Positions 7,750 through 17,021 of a stretch of DNA of 64,000 nucleotides are shown in pieces. The position numbers and the translations under genes were made by a program. How positions within the stretch are numbered: the first letter of the stretch is position 1; each line of letters opens with the position of its first letter. The DNA lies in the NCBI GenBank assembly GCA_030427865.1, contig JAUICK010000004.1, positions 124,001 to 188,000 of the forward strand, written 5' to 3'. The stretch comes from Bacteroidia bacterium (GTDB taxonomy: Bacteria > Bacteroidota > Bacteroidia > Flavobacteriales > Flavobacteriaceae). Under the pieces are notes generated by a model. That model saw only the letters and a list, made by a program, of their open reading frames with translations. It had not been told where the DNA came from and ran no database searches.

Positions 7750-8796
7750 ATGTACAGAATAGAAGAACCAATTTATTTTACATTACTTGCAATTATTCCA
7801 GGAATGGTTGTAATATTTCTATTGGTTTTATGGTGGAAAAAAAGAACACAAAAGAAATTTTCTGATCTTAATTTATTACAAAGATTAGCACCAAATTCAT
7901 CCGTATTTAAATCTACTTTAAAGTTGATTGTTTTGTTAATTGGAATCGCTTTTTTAATCATTTCATTGGTAAACCCTAAAATGGGAACCAAACTAAAAAC
8001 GGTTAAAAGAGAAGGTGTAGATGTGGTTTTTGCGTTAGATGTTTCTAAAAGTATGTTGGCAGAAGATATTGCACCAAACAGATTAGAAAAAGCAAAACAA
8101 ATTATTTCTAAAATTATAGATAAATTAGGTTCAGATAGAGTTGGTATTATTATTTATGCTGGAAATTCTTATCCGCTTTTACCAATAACCACAGACCATG
8201 CAGCAGCAAATATGTTTTTGCAAAATGCAAATCCAGATATGGTGTCAAGCCAAGGCACAGCAATTAACGAAGCCTTAGAATTAGCAAAAACGTATTATAA
8301 TAATGATGAACAAACCAACCGCTTTTTAATTATTATTTCTGATGGCGAAGACCATCAAGAAGAAACCAAACAAGTGGCTAATAACATTGCAAATGATGGC
8401 GTAAAAATTTATACAATTGGTGTGGGAACAGAAAAAGGAAGTCCAATTCCTATACGTCTAAATGGCTCTATGATTGGCTATAAAAAAGACAGAAAGGGAG
8501 AAACTGTAATTACCCAACGTAAACCAGAAGTTTTACAAGGTATTGCAGATGCAGCTGACGGGAAATATATAGACGGAAATGTAACTGAAAAACCTGTAAA
8601 AGTTATTGCAGAAATTATAGCAAACGCAGAAAAAAATGAGTTTGAAACCAAACAATTTTCCGATTATAAAGACCAATTTCAATGGTTTTTGGCATTAGGT
8701 TTGCTGTTCTTAGTTGCAGATATATTTTTGTTTGAAAAGAAGACAAAATGGCTTAAAAAAGTAGATTTGTTTAACGAAGAAAATCAGAAGAAATAA
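7750..8796 (+). CDS. batB: BatB: VWA-domain membrane protein
   Basis: 348 residues, paralogous to the preceding BatA. An N-terminal membrane pair (LLAIIPGMVVIFLLVLWW and LIVLLIGIAFLIISLV) leads into a VWA domain with MIDAS ALDVSKSM, VGIIIYAGNSYPLLPIT, a GTAINEAL threonine and LIIISDGEDHQEE. A C-terminal membrane segment (FQWFLALGLLFLVADIFLF) follows. It lies 93 bases after batA and 1 base before batC. By family it forms part of the Bat envelope complex linked to aerotolerance and stress in Bacteroides; the molecular activity is not known. Confidence 0.92.
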   Translation: MYRIEEPIYFTLLAIIPGMVVIFLLVLWWKKRTQKKFSDLNLLQRLAPNSSVFKSTLKLIVLLIGIAFLIISLVNPKMGTKLKTVKREGVDVVFALDVSKSMLAEDIAPNRLEKAKQIISKIIDKLGSDRVGIIIYAGNSYPLLPITTDHAAANMFLQNANPDMVSSQGTAINEALELAKTYYNNDEQTNRFLIIISDGEDHQEETKQVANNIANDGVKIYTIGVGTEKGSPIPIRLNGSMIGYKKDRKGETVITQRKPEVLQGIADAADGKYIDGNVTEKPVKVIAEIIANAEKNEFETKQFSDYKDQFQWFLALGLLFLVADIFLFEKKTKWLKKVDLFNEENQKK

Positions 8797-8797
8797 T

Positions 8798-9625
8798 ATG
8801 AAAAACTTTCAATACTTTTTAATAGTGTTTTTAGTGCTTTTTTCTTCTATAGAAATTTTAGCTCAAAAAGATTCTATTACTGCACAAAGAAAAGCAAGAA
8901 AACTCTTACGTCAAGGAAATGATTTATACAAGCAACAAAGATATACAGATGCTTCTATAGCTTACAGAAAAGCGTTAGGGAAAGATTCTAATTACGACAA
9001 AGCTTCTTATAATATGGGAAATGCTTTGTACCAAAGTAAAAACTTTAAAGAAGCGATTCCGCAATACGAATTAACTGCAAAAACTGCAAAAGACAAATTT
9101 ACCAAAGCAGAAGCATACCATAATATTGGTAATGCAATGATGGAGTCTAAAAATTACCAAGGAGCAGTAGATGCCTATAAAAACGCGTTAAGAAATAATC
9201 CAAATGATGATGAAACTCGTTATAATTTAGCTGTCGCTCAAAAATTATTAGACAAACAAAATAAAAACAATAAAAACGACAAAAATAAAGATAACAAAGA
9301 CAAAAAGGACAAAGATAAAAAGGATAAAGACGATAAAAACAAAGAAAAAGATAAAAATAAAGACGGAAACGATAAAGACAAAGATAAAAAAGACGACAAA
9401 GACGGAGATAAAGATGAGAAAAAGGATGAGGAGAAAAAGCAAGATCCAAAAAATAATAAAAACGATAAAAACAAAAACAAGCCAAAACCTCAACAAGGCA
9501 AAATGACACCCGAACAAATTAAGCAGTTGTTAGAAAGCTTAAATAATGAGGAGAAAAAAACTCAGAAAAAAATGAATGCTAAAAAAGCAAAAGGTAAAAA
9601 AGTAAAACAAGAAAAAGATTGGTAA
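8798..9625 (+). CDS. batC: BatC: TPR protein with a Lys/Asp-rich tail
   Basis: 275 residues. A signal peptide (to about ILAQ, residue 23) is followed by TPR repeats (LLRQGNDLYKQQRYTDASIAYRKAL, ASYNMGNALYQSKNFKEAIPQYE, AYHNIGNAMMESKNYQGAVDAYKNAL; about 30-145). The rest is a low-complexity tail of about 110 residues made almost only of K, D, N and E, with a short conserved-looking MTPEQIKQLLESLNNEE near the end. The start is 1 base after batB. Long antisense open frames over the tail are composition artefacts. TPRs suggest a scaffold for the Bat proteins. Confidence 0.88.
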   Translation: MKNFQYFLIVFLVLFSSIEILAQKDSITAQRKARKLLRQGNDLYKQQRYTDASIAYRKALGKDSNYDKASYNMGNALYQSKNFKEAIPQYELTAKTAKDKFTKAEAYHNIGNAMMESKNYQGAVDAYKNALRNNPNDDETRYNLAVAQKLLDKQNKNNKNDKNKDNKDKKDKDKKDKDDKNKEKDKNKDGNDKDKDKKDDKDGDKDEKKDEEKKQDPKNNKNDKNKNKPKPQQGKMTPEQIKQLLESLNNEEKKTQKKMNAKKAKGKKVKQEKDW

Positions 9626-9678
9626 CAATTGTGTAAAAGTTTAATCGTTTATTTGTTAAACTATTTTGAGTAAATAAA

Positions 9679-11448
9679 ATGATGTTAAGATTTCGGATAC
9701 TTTTTTTTATGATGCTATTTTCTTTAGTAGCCCTTGCTCAGGAAGCAAAATTGACTGCTAAAGTGAGTAAAAATAAGCTTGGAGTAAATCAACGTTTGCG
9801 AATAGAATTTTCTATCAACAAACAAGGTGGTGATCATTTTACACCTCCAAGTTTTGCTAATTTTAAAGTAGTTGGTGGCCCAAGTCAGTCTGTAAGTCAA
9901 TCTTGGATTAATGGTAAAGTTAGTTTTTCTCAATCGTATACATACATCATTCAACCCAAAAGAAAAGGAGAACTTACTATTGGCGCTGCAACTATAGAAA
10001 TTGGTGGTAAAACCATAAAATCAGACCCTATAAAAGTCATTGTTTTAGATGCTGTAGAATTACCTAAAAACCCTAATGACCCAGATTATATTGCCCAACA
10101 AAACATTCATTTAGTTGCAGAAGTGTCTAAATCGAGACCCTATGTTGGTGAAGGTATTTATGTTGAATACAGATTGTATGTAAGCGAGAACATAAGTGTT
10201 TATGATACCAATGTAACAGAAGCGCCACAATACAATGGCTTTTGGAATCAAGACATTAAAATTAACGGTTTTCCGGTAAAGATGGGAAAATACAATGGAG
10301 AAGATTACAGGTATATTGTACTACAAAAAGCACTTCTTATTCCTACCAAGACAGGAAAATTAGAGATTGACCCTATGAAAATGGATATTGTTATTGGTGT
10401 TCCTACAGGTAGAGCAGATTTCTTTGGCAATGTAATTACAAGAAATATTCGTAGAGAATTCGCATCGCCAAAAAAAGTAATTCGTCCAAAAAGTTTGCCT
10501 TTAGAAAACAAACCAGAAAATTTTACAGGTGCTGTTGGCGATTTTAATTTTGCAGTAACATTAAGTAAAGACATTTTAAAAGCTAATGAAAGTTCTCAAA
10601 TAAAAGTTGGGGTTACTGGTAAAGGAAACTTAAAATTATTTGAATTACCAGAAGTAACCACTCCTGCTGAGTTAGAAAAATATCAACCCGAAAGAAAAGA
10701 AAAAGTTAGTGTAAGTTCTTCAGGAATTTCAGGAACTGTATCAGATTTATATACAGTTGTACCTCAGTACAAAGGAAAATACAAAATACCAAATGTTACA
10801 TTTTCGTACTTTAATCCAAAAGAAGAAAAATATTACACATTGTCTTCAGAAGATTTATATGTAGATGTAATAGAGGGAAAAAATTTGATTACAAATACCA
10901 GTAAAGCTGATAATTCTTTACAAAAACAAACCGTAAAACTTACAGGAAAAAACTTTAGATATATTCAAACAAAAACAGTTTTTAAACCTATTAATAATGA
11001 AGATTTTTTTAAATCGAATGGCTATTATCTTCTATTATTTTTACCTTTAATAGCAATTCCTGTAGGAATTTTTATTGCCAAACAAAATAAAGCAAGAAGC
11101 AATGATGTTGTTGGTAATAGACTAAGAAAAGCAGAAAAATTAGCTAAAAAATATTTATCTGAAGCTAAAAAACAGTTGGGCAACAAAGAAGCTTTTTATG
11201 AAGCCTTAGAACGTGCTTTACACAATTATTTAAAAGCAAAATTAGGAATAGAAACCGCAGATATTAGCAAAGAAAAAATTACCCAAATTTTACAAGATAA
11301 AAATGTTGACAACGCCACTAATAAGCAATTTATAGATGTCTTAAAAAGTTCTGACTTTGCAAGATATACCCCCATTACAAGTACAGAGATGGAGGCAGAG
11401 TTAGAACGAGCAAAAGAAGTTATTATTCAATTAGATAAACAACTGTAA
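9679..11448 (+). CDS. batD: BatD family protein
   Basis: 589 residues. A signal peptide (FFMMLFSLVALAQE) is followed by a long beta-sandwich periplasmic region (about 22-440) with the BatD pattern VSKNKLGVNQRLRIEFSIN, then FKVVGGPSQSVSQSWINGK and SYTYIIQPKRKGELTIG. A membrane segment lies near 448-468 (YYLLLFLPLIAIPVGIFIA) and a cytoplasmic helical tail of about 120 residues follows (YEALERALHNYLKAKLGIET). It lies 53 bases after batC and 2 bases before batE. BatD is the large periplasmic member of the Bat system; the biochemical role is unknown. Confidence 0.9.
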   Translation: MMLRFRILFFMMLFSLVALAQEAKLTAKVSKNKLGVNQRLRIEFSINKQGGDHFTPPSFANFKVVGGPSQSVSQSWINGKVSFSQSYTYIIQPKRKGELTIGAATIEIGGKTIKSDPIKVIVLDAVELPKNPNDPDYIAQQNIHLVAEVSKSRPYVGEGIYVEYRLYVSENISVYDTNVTEAPQYNGFWNQDIKINGFPVKMGKYNGEDYRYIVLQKALLIPTKTGKLEIDPMKMDIVIGVPTGRADFFGNVITRNIRREFASPKKVIRPKSLPLENKPENFTGAVGDFNFAVTLSKDILKANESSQIKVGVTGKGNLKLFELPEVTTPAELEKYQPERKEKVSVSSSGISGTVSDLYTVVPQYKGKYKIPNVTFSYFNPKEEKYYTLSSEDLYVDVIEGKNLITNTSKADNSLQKQTVKLTGKNFRYIQTKTVFKPINNEDFFKSNGYYLLLFLPLIAIPVGIFIAKQNKARSNDVVGNRLRKAEKLAKKYLSEAKKQLGNKEAFYEALERALHNYLKAKLGIETADISKEKITQILQDKNVDNATNKQFIDVLKSSDFARYTPITSTEMEAELERAKEVIIQLDKQL

Positions 11449-11450
11449 TT

Positions 11451-12212
11451 ATGAAAAAAGTAGTGTTTTTACTATTAATAATGGTTGCCAATTCACTTTT
11501 CTCTCAAAATGTGGATAGCTTGTTTGTTGCTGCAAATGAATTATACAAAAATGGAAATTTTGAAGAAGCTATTAAAAAATATAAAGAAATAGAATCTCAA
11601 GAATTAATTTCATCAGAATTATATTACAATTTAGGAAATTCGTATTACAAACTCAATAAAGTAGGCCCATCTATTTATTATTACGAAAAAGCATTAAAAG
11701 TAAACCCCCTAAATGAAGATGTTAAAAATAATTTAGTTTTTGCCAAACGTTTAGCCATAGATAATATAGAAGCCTTACCACAAACTGTTTTTCAAAAATT
11801 GAATACAAATTACTTACAACAACTTTCATATAACCAATGGGCAATTGTAGTAGTTATCTTTTCAATTTTAGCAGCAATTTTGTTTTTATTGTATTACTAT
11901 TCTTACTCATCATCAAGAAAACGCCTTTTTTTTATAACCAGCATGGTTTGCTTTTTTTCTTTAGCCATCTGTATTTTTATTACCTACAATCAATATAGTT
12001 TTGCTAAAAACAATAAAGAAGCTATTGTTTTTGCAGAAAAAACAGAGGTTAGAAATGCACCAACTTTAAACTCTGATGAGGTTTTTACTTTGCATGAAGG
12101 CACCAAAGTTATTGTTTTAGATGCTGTAGACAATTGGAAAAAAATTAAATTAATTGATGGTAAAATTGGTTGGATTATTGCTTCTGAAATAAAAGAGTTA
12201 GAATATTTTTAA
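11451..12212 (+). CDS. batE: BatE: TPR and SH3-like membrane protein
   Basis: 253 residues, last gene of the operon. A signal peptide (to about LFSQN) leads into two or three TPRs (LFVAANELYKNGNFEEAIKKYKEI and LYYNLGNSYYKLNKVGPSIYYYEKAL). Two membrane segments follow (near 130-150, WAIVVVIFSILAAILFLLYYYS, and near 155-178), then a C-terminal bacterial SH3-like domain (VRNAPTLNSDEVFTLHEGTKVIVLDAVDNWKKIKLIDGKIGWI). This TPR/SH3 layout is that of Bacteroidota BatE. The ATG is 2 bases after batD. The SH3 domain may face the periplasm and contact peptidoglycan. Confidence 0.88.
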   Translation: MKKVVFLLLIMVANSLFSQNVDSLFVAANELYKNGNFEEAIKKYKEIESQELISSELYYNLGNSYYKLNKVGPSIYYYEKALKVNPLNEDVKNNLVFAKRLAIDNIEALPQTVFQKLNTNYLQQLSYNQWAIVVVIFSILAAILFLLYYYSYSSSRKRLFFITSMVCFFSLAICIFITYNQYSFAKNNKEAIVFAEKTEVRNAPTLNSDEVFTLHEGTKVIVLDAVDNWKKIKLIDGKIGWIIASEIKELEYF

Positions 12213-12274
12213 AAAATTTAACACTTTTTTTAAAAAGCTTTTATATTTTTAACGCTTCACTAATAAATTTACAA

Positions 12275-12586
12275 TTGAAGGTTAAAATTGCACTTTTTTT
12301 CTCAATTCTTTTTTTAAGTTTACTTATTGCTCCAACAGTAATAAGTTTTACTGATAGCCATTATGAAATGTCTATGCTTATCGATATTACCGAAGAAGAA
12401 GAAAAGAAAGGAAAAGAATCTTCAGAATCTAAATTAGATTCAGAAATAAAAATTCATCCTTCGTTATATAATAAATTGCTATTATTAAAAGGTTTCTCTA
12501 AAACCAATTCTGTAATTTTTCATTCTAAAAATTATATTTCAGAATATCCAAAAATTACAACTCCTCCCCCAAAGTTTATACTATAG
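12275..12586 (+). CDS. Small exported protein of unknown function
   Basis: 103 residues from a TTG start. A signal peptide or membrane segment (MKVKIALFFSILFLSLLIAPTV) is followed by an acidic-basic stretch (DITEEEEKKGKESSESK) and a C-terminal proline motif TTPPPKFIL. It lies 62 bases after batE and 89 bases before the first SulP gene in the same direction. I do not recognise the family. The clean signal sequence and intact frame argue that it is real; the TTG start is less certain. Confidence 0.55.
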   Translation: MKVKIALFFSILFLSLLIAPTVISFTDSHYEMSMLIDITEEEEKKGKESSESKLDSEIKIHPSLYNKLLLLKGFSKTNSVIFHSKNYISEYPKITTPPPKFIL

Positions 12587-12675
12587 TTTTTTTAGTTTTC
12601 AGTTTCAAAATCAATTTATTTTAGTTTAATAAAAAACTTTAAGTTTAATTTCTTAAAGAAAAAAATAATTTACAT

Positions 12676-14256
12676 ATGTTTAAACACATAAAAAGTGATT
12701 TACCATCTAGTATTGTGGTATTTTTCGTAGCATTACCTCTTTGCTTAGGTATTGCATTAGCAAGTGGGGCACCTCTTTTTTCTGGACTTATTGCAGGTAT
12801 TGTAGGAGGTATAGTAGTTGGGGGGCTTAGTGGGTCTAAAATTGGAGTTAGTGGTCCAGCTGCTGGTTTGGCAGCAATAGTTTTAACAGCAATTGGCACT
12901 TTAGGTGGTTATGAAAACTTCTTAGTTGCTGTAGTTATAGGTGGTATTATTCAAATAATTTTTGGCATCTTAAAAGCTGGGATTATTGGATATTATTTTC
13001 CTTCTTCTGTGATAAAAGGAATGTTAACAGGTATTGGAATTATTATTATTTTAAAGCAAATTCCTCATTTTTTTGGTTATGACTCAGACCCTGAAGGCGA
13101 TTTTGCTTTCTTTCAAGTAGATGGAGAGAATACTTTTTCAGAAATTTTAATGGCTTTAAACAATATTAGTTTAGGATCTACTATTGTTGGTATTATTGGT
13201 TTGGGTATATTAATTCTTTGGAGTAATGTTTTGTCTAAAAAAGGGAAAATTTTTCAGCTAATTCAAGGCCCTTTAGTTGCAGTTGTTTTTGGTATTTTAT
13301 ATTTTTTTCTTACCAGTGGAAACTCAAAATATGGTATCAGTTCTTCCCATTTAGTAAGTGTACCTGTACCAGATAATTTTGACATGTTTCTGTCTCAATT
13401 TAGCTTTCCAAACTTTAGTGCTATTTCAAATCCAGAAATTTGGGTTGTTGGTTTTACTATTGCATTGGTAGCAAGTTTAGAAACTTTACTCTGTGTAGAA
13501 GCAACAGATAAGTTAGACCCTCATAAAAATGTAACACCAACTAATAGAGAGTTATTAGCTCAAGGAACAGGCAATATTGTTTCTGGTATGATTGGTGGCC
13601 TTCCAATTACTCAAGTAATTGTTAGAAGTTCTGCTAACATTCAATCTGGTGGAAGAACAAAATTAAGTGCTATAATTCATGGGTTCTTTTTATTAATTTC
13701 TGTCATTTTAATTCCAACATTATTAAATAAAATACCTCTATCTGTTTTGGCTGCTATTTTGCTAGTTGTAGGTTATAAATTAGCAAAACCATCTCTTTTT
13801 CTTAAAATGTATAAATTAGGATGGAAACAGTTTATACCATTTACAGTAACTGTTCTTGGAATTGTTTTTACAGATTTATTGGTAGGTATTGGGCTTGGTT
13901 TAGGAGTAGGTATAATTGTTATTTTAATAAAAAGTTTTCAAAATTCTCATTTTTTGCATATAGAAGACAAAAGTAATGGGGTGCACAAAATTAAAATGAC
14001 ACTGGCAGAAGAAGTAACTTTTTTTAACAAAGGAGCAATTTTAAATGAGTTAGATAGCTTACCAAGAAATACATATTTAGAGTTAGATGTAAGAAAAACT
14101 AGATATTTAGATAATGATATTATTGAAATTCTCGAAGATTTTGCTATTAAAGCTAAAGAAAGAGAAATCGATATTAAATTGATTTCTGAAAGAGGAATCA
14201 TAGAAAACCCCGATAGTTATATAGAGTTTTTTAAACTAAGAAAAAAGTCGGCTTAA
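12676..14256 (+). CDS. SulP family anion transporter with STAS domain
   Basis: 526 residues. About 10-14 membrane segments are visible, with the SulP signatures IVVFFVALPLCLGIALASGAP near the start and KIGVSGPAAGLAAIV. Later come SLETLLCVEATDKLDPHK and GLPITQVIVRSSANIQSGGRTK. A C-terminal STAS domain follows (about 430-520, LELDVRKTRYLDNDIIEILEDF). SulP proteins carry sulfate, bicarbonate or other anions in symport. A universal stress protein, a second SulP and a beta-carbonic anhydrase follow in the same direction, which suggests bicarbonate rather than sulfate. Sulfate cannot be excluded. Confidence 0.9.
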   Translation: MFKHIKSDLPSSIVVFFVALPLCLGIALASGAPLFSGLIAGIVGGIVVGGLSGSKIGVSGPAAGLAAIVLTAIGTLGGYENFLVAVVIGGIIQIIFGILKAGIIGYYFPSSVIKGMLTGIGIIIILKQIPHFFGYDSDPEGDFAFFQVDGENTFSEILMALNNISLGSTIVGIIGLGILILWSNVLSKKGKIFQLIQGPLVAVVFGILYFFLTSGNSKYGISSSHLVSVPVPDNFDMFLSQFSFPNFSAISNPEIWVVGFTIALVASLETLLCVEATDKLDPHKNVTPTNRELLAQGTGNIVSGMIGGLPITQVIVRSSANIQSGGRTKLSAIIHGFFLLISVILIPTLLNKIPLSVLAAILLVVGYKLAKPSLFLKMYKLGWKQFIPFTVTVLGIVFTDLLVGIGLGLGVGIIVILIKSFQNSHFLHIEDKSNGVHKIKMTLAEEVTFFNKGAILNELDSLPRNTYLELDVRKTRYLDNDIIEILEDFAIKAKEREIDIKLISERGIIENPDSYIEFFKLRKKSA

Positions 14257-14267
14257 AATTAAAATTT

Positions 14268-15056
14268 ATGAATAAAAAATCTAAAATATTAGTTTTATCA
14301 GAAATTAATAAATCAATTCACAAAACCATAACAAGCGCTGTAAATTTAGCTAAAATTGTAAATGCAGATATCGAGCTTTTTTGCGTTAAAAAACCTTCAG
14401 AAATTATCAATAAAGAAAGTCAGCTTTCTGCAATAAGAACCATTAACAAAGAATATATTACTGCTTCAAATAAGGTTAAAGAAATTCTTTCCGACACAGA
14501 AAAAGCAAGCAATATTAATATAAACTATAAAGTTTCGTTTGGAAATCTTAAAAATGAAATTAGTGATTATATTAAAATCATTAACCCAGATATAATTGTT
14601 TTAGGAAGAAAAAAGCCAAAGCTTCTAAAATTTTCTGGAGACAATGTGATGAATCTTATTCTTAAAGAATTTAAAGGAATTGTTATGATTGCTTCAGATA
14701 AAAACATGTTTGAAGCTAGCGAGAACTTAAACCCTGCAGTATTAAACAGTGCTAATACTTTACCAAAAAATGATTTGATAAACAATCTTTTAAGCTCTAT
14801 TAAAAAACCATTAACCTCTTTTAAAATTATTGAAGGAGAAGCTATAAAAGAAAATAACACAACAAATTCATTGCATAGAGAATTTGTATTCGAAAAAAAT
14901 GATAACGTATTTAAAAACATTTCTAAATATCTAGCTAAAAGCAATATAAATTTATTGTTTATAGACAATAGCAATGAGAATTTTAATAAATCGAAAGCTA
15001 AAATTCAAAATATTGTTAATTCAATAGATTGTTCTTTAATTTTATCTTCAAATTAA
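14268..15056 (+). CDS. Universal stress protein (UspA-like), two-domain length
   Basis: 262 residues, 11 bases after the first SulP gene. The first half has the Usp fold pattern: ILVLSEINKSIHKTITSAVNLAKIVNADIELFCV, then NININYKVSFGNLKNEISDYIKIINPDIIVLGRKK and a segment FKGIVMIASD. The second half (about 160-262) is weaker but ends in a similar LLFIDNSN...IDCSLILSSN, consistent with a degenerate second Usp domain. The classic G-x2-G-x9-G-S/T ATP motif is not clear. Usp proteins beside SulP transporters are thought to regulate them. Confidence 0.75.
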   Translation: MNKKSKILVLSEINKSIHKTITSAVNLAKIVNADIELFCVKKPSEIINKESQLSAIRTINKEYITASNKVKEILSDTEKASNININYKVSFGNLKNEISDYIKIINPDIIVLGRKKPKLLKFSGDNVMNLILKEFKGIVMIASDKNMFEASENLNPAVLNSANTLPKNDLINNLLSSIKKPLTSFKIIEGEAIKENNTTNSLHREFVFEKNDNVFKNISKYLAKSNINLLFIDNSNENFNKSKAKIQNIVNSIDCSLILSSN

Positions 15057-15142
15057 ATATTAAAAAACAGATAATAATCGTTAATTTTTAAATTTGTAAT
15101 AGTTAACTTTCGTGTTTCACTAAAACTAACTGTTTTATACAT

Positions 15143-17008
15143 ATGAAAAACTTCTTTTCTAATATAAAAGGTGATGCATTTGGAGGAATTACTGCAGGAA
15201 TTGTAGCACTCCCCCTAGCATTAGCATTTGGAGTTTCCTCTGGTTTAGGACCAACAGCAGGTCTTTACGGAGCAATATTTATTAGCTTTTTTGCAGCTCT
15301 TTTTGGCGGAACAAATACTCAGATTTCTGGACCAACCGCACCAATGACTGCTGTTAGTATGGTAATTATTGCAGGTATTGTAGCTGCCAATGATGGCGAT
15401 GTTTCTAAAGCCTTACCCTCTATCTTAACTGTTTTCTTGTTAGCAGGATTATTTCAAATTGGACTAGGCTTTTTAGGATTAGGGAAATACATTCGATATA
15501 TACCCTATCCAGTAGTTTCTGGGTTTATGACTGCTATTGGTTTAATTATCTTATTAACCCAAGTATTACCTTCTGTAGGATATTACCCAAAAGAAGATAA
15601 AGAGTTTGTTTCTAAATTTAAAGCACAAGCAGAAGAAGTTATCTTAGAAAATATCTTGAAAGAAGAAGCTGGAGAAGGAATTCTTGTTTTAGAAAATTTT
15701 AAAGAAACCATTTCAAGAGCAGAGAAAATTTCTTTAGAAGATATAGAAAGAGAATCTCAAACTCTTGCTGCTAAAAATGCATCAGGCACAATAGGAGCCA
15801 TAAGGGTTTTTCCAAGAGCAATTAAAAATATGAATTGGCTAGAATTAATCTTGGCTTTAGGAACTATTTTTATTATTTATGGATTTAAAAGAATCACAAA
15901 GTCGATACCAAGTACTTTAGTTGCCTTGGTAGTAATGTCTGGAATTGCGGTTGGTTTTAAATTAGATTATAGAACAATTCAAGAAATTCCTGGAGGAATA
16001 CCAATGCCTAAATGGGAAATTATAACAGAATTCGATTTAGGAACAATAACTCCTTATATTTTTACAGCACTTACTTTGTCTTTATTAGGCGCAATAGATT
16101 CTTTGCTAACAAGTGTTGTTGCTGATAATATGACCAAAACCAAACACAAACCTAATAAAGAATTAGTAGGGCAAGGAATTGGAAACAGTATTGCTGCAAT
16201 TTTTGGAGGAATTCCAGGAGCAGGAGCTACCATAAGAACTGTTGTAAATATTAACGCAGGTGGAAAAACTAAACTATCAGGAATGATTGCTGGAATAATG
16301 CTACTAATTATTATGCTTTTATTAGGACCAATAGCTTCAAAAATTCCGGCAGCTGTTTTAGCAGGTATATTAATCACTGTTGGTATTGGTGTAATGGATT
16401 ATAAAGGATTAAAAGCAATTCCCTTTCTACCAAAAGATATAAAATTTGGCCCTGTTAAACTAAGTTCTGAAGTTTTAATAATGATGATAGTGCTTGTACT
16501 ATCTACCTTCTGGGATTTAATTTATGCTGTTGGTATTGGTTTGGTAATAGCATCGTTAATGTTTATGAAAAAGATAGGAGACTTAACTGCGAAAAGATCA
16601 GATGTTAAACCTCTAAAAGAAGAAACTTGGGCAGATGAAAAATCGTTTCCAAAAGAATTAACACAAGAAGTTTTTATAAAACACCTTAAAGGACCTTTAT
16701 TTTTTGGCTCTACAAGTGAATTTCAGCAACTTTATCAGCAAATACCTAACACTGCATCTACAGTTATTATGAGGTTAGGGAGAATGCAATATATGGATCA
16801 ATCTGGATTATATGCTATGGAAGATATGCTGCAAGATTTAAAAACTAAAAATATTGAAGTCTTGTTTGTAGACCTTTTAGAACAACCAAGATACATGATG
16901 GAAAGAATTGATATTATTCCAGATTTTATACCTCCAGAACATATTTTTAATTCATTTAAAGAATGCGTAAAATGGGTAAAACAAAATATAAAAGACAATA
17001 ATAATTAA
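15143..17008 (+). CDS. SulP family transporter with STAS domain, probable bicarbonate carrier
   Basis: 621 residues. The N-terminus has GGITAGIVALPLALAFGVSSG and NTQISGPTAPMTAVSMVI, and later SLLGAIDSLLTSVVADNMT and GGIPGAGATIRTVVNI, all SulP landmarks. A hydrophilic insertion of about 80 residues (about 150-230) interrupts the membrane segments. A STAS domain follows at about 510-610 (VIMRLGRMQYMDQSGLYAMEDM). It lies 13 bases before a beta-carbonic anhydrase gene, the arrangement expected for a bicarbonate transporter paired with HCO3-/CO2 interconversion. Substrate is inferred from context. Confidence 0.9.
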   Translation: MKNFFSNIKGDAFGGITAGIVALPLALAFGVSSGLGPTAGLYGAIFISFFAALFGGTNTQISGPTAPMTAVSMVIIAGIVAANDGDVSKALPSILTVFLLAGLFQIGLGFLGLGKYIRYIPYPVVSGFMTAIGLIILLTQVLPSVGYYPKEDKEFVSKFKAQAEEVILENILKEEAGEGILVLENFKETISRAEKISLEDIERESQTLAAKNASGTIGAIRVFPRAIKNMNWLELILALGTIFIIYGFKRITKSIPSTLVALVVMSGIAVGFKLDYRTIQEIPGGIPMPKWEIITEFDLGTITPYIFTALTLSLLGAIDSLLTSVVADNMTKTKHKPNKELVGQGIGNSIAAIFGGIPGAGATIRTVVNINAGGKTKLSGMIAGIMLLIIMLLLGPIASKIPAAVLAGILITVGIGVMDYKGLKAIPFLPKDIKFGPVKLSSEVLIMMIVLVLSTFWDLIYAVGIGLVIASLMFMKKIGDLTAKRSDVKPLKEETWADEKSFPKELTQEVFIKHLKGPLFFGSTSEFQQLYQQIPNTASTVIMRLGRMQYMDQSGLYAMEDMLQDLKTKNIEVLFVDLLEQPRYMMERIDIIPDFIPPEHIFNSFKECVKWVKQNIKDNNN

Positions 17009-17021
17009 AACAAGAAAAAAA

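Noticed and set aside
9147..9517. Several long antisense open frames over the batC tail
   Set aside because: They mirror the Lys/Asp/Asn-rich tail and give Phe/Leu/Ser-only proteins; composition artefact.
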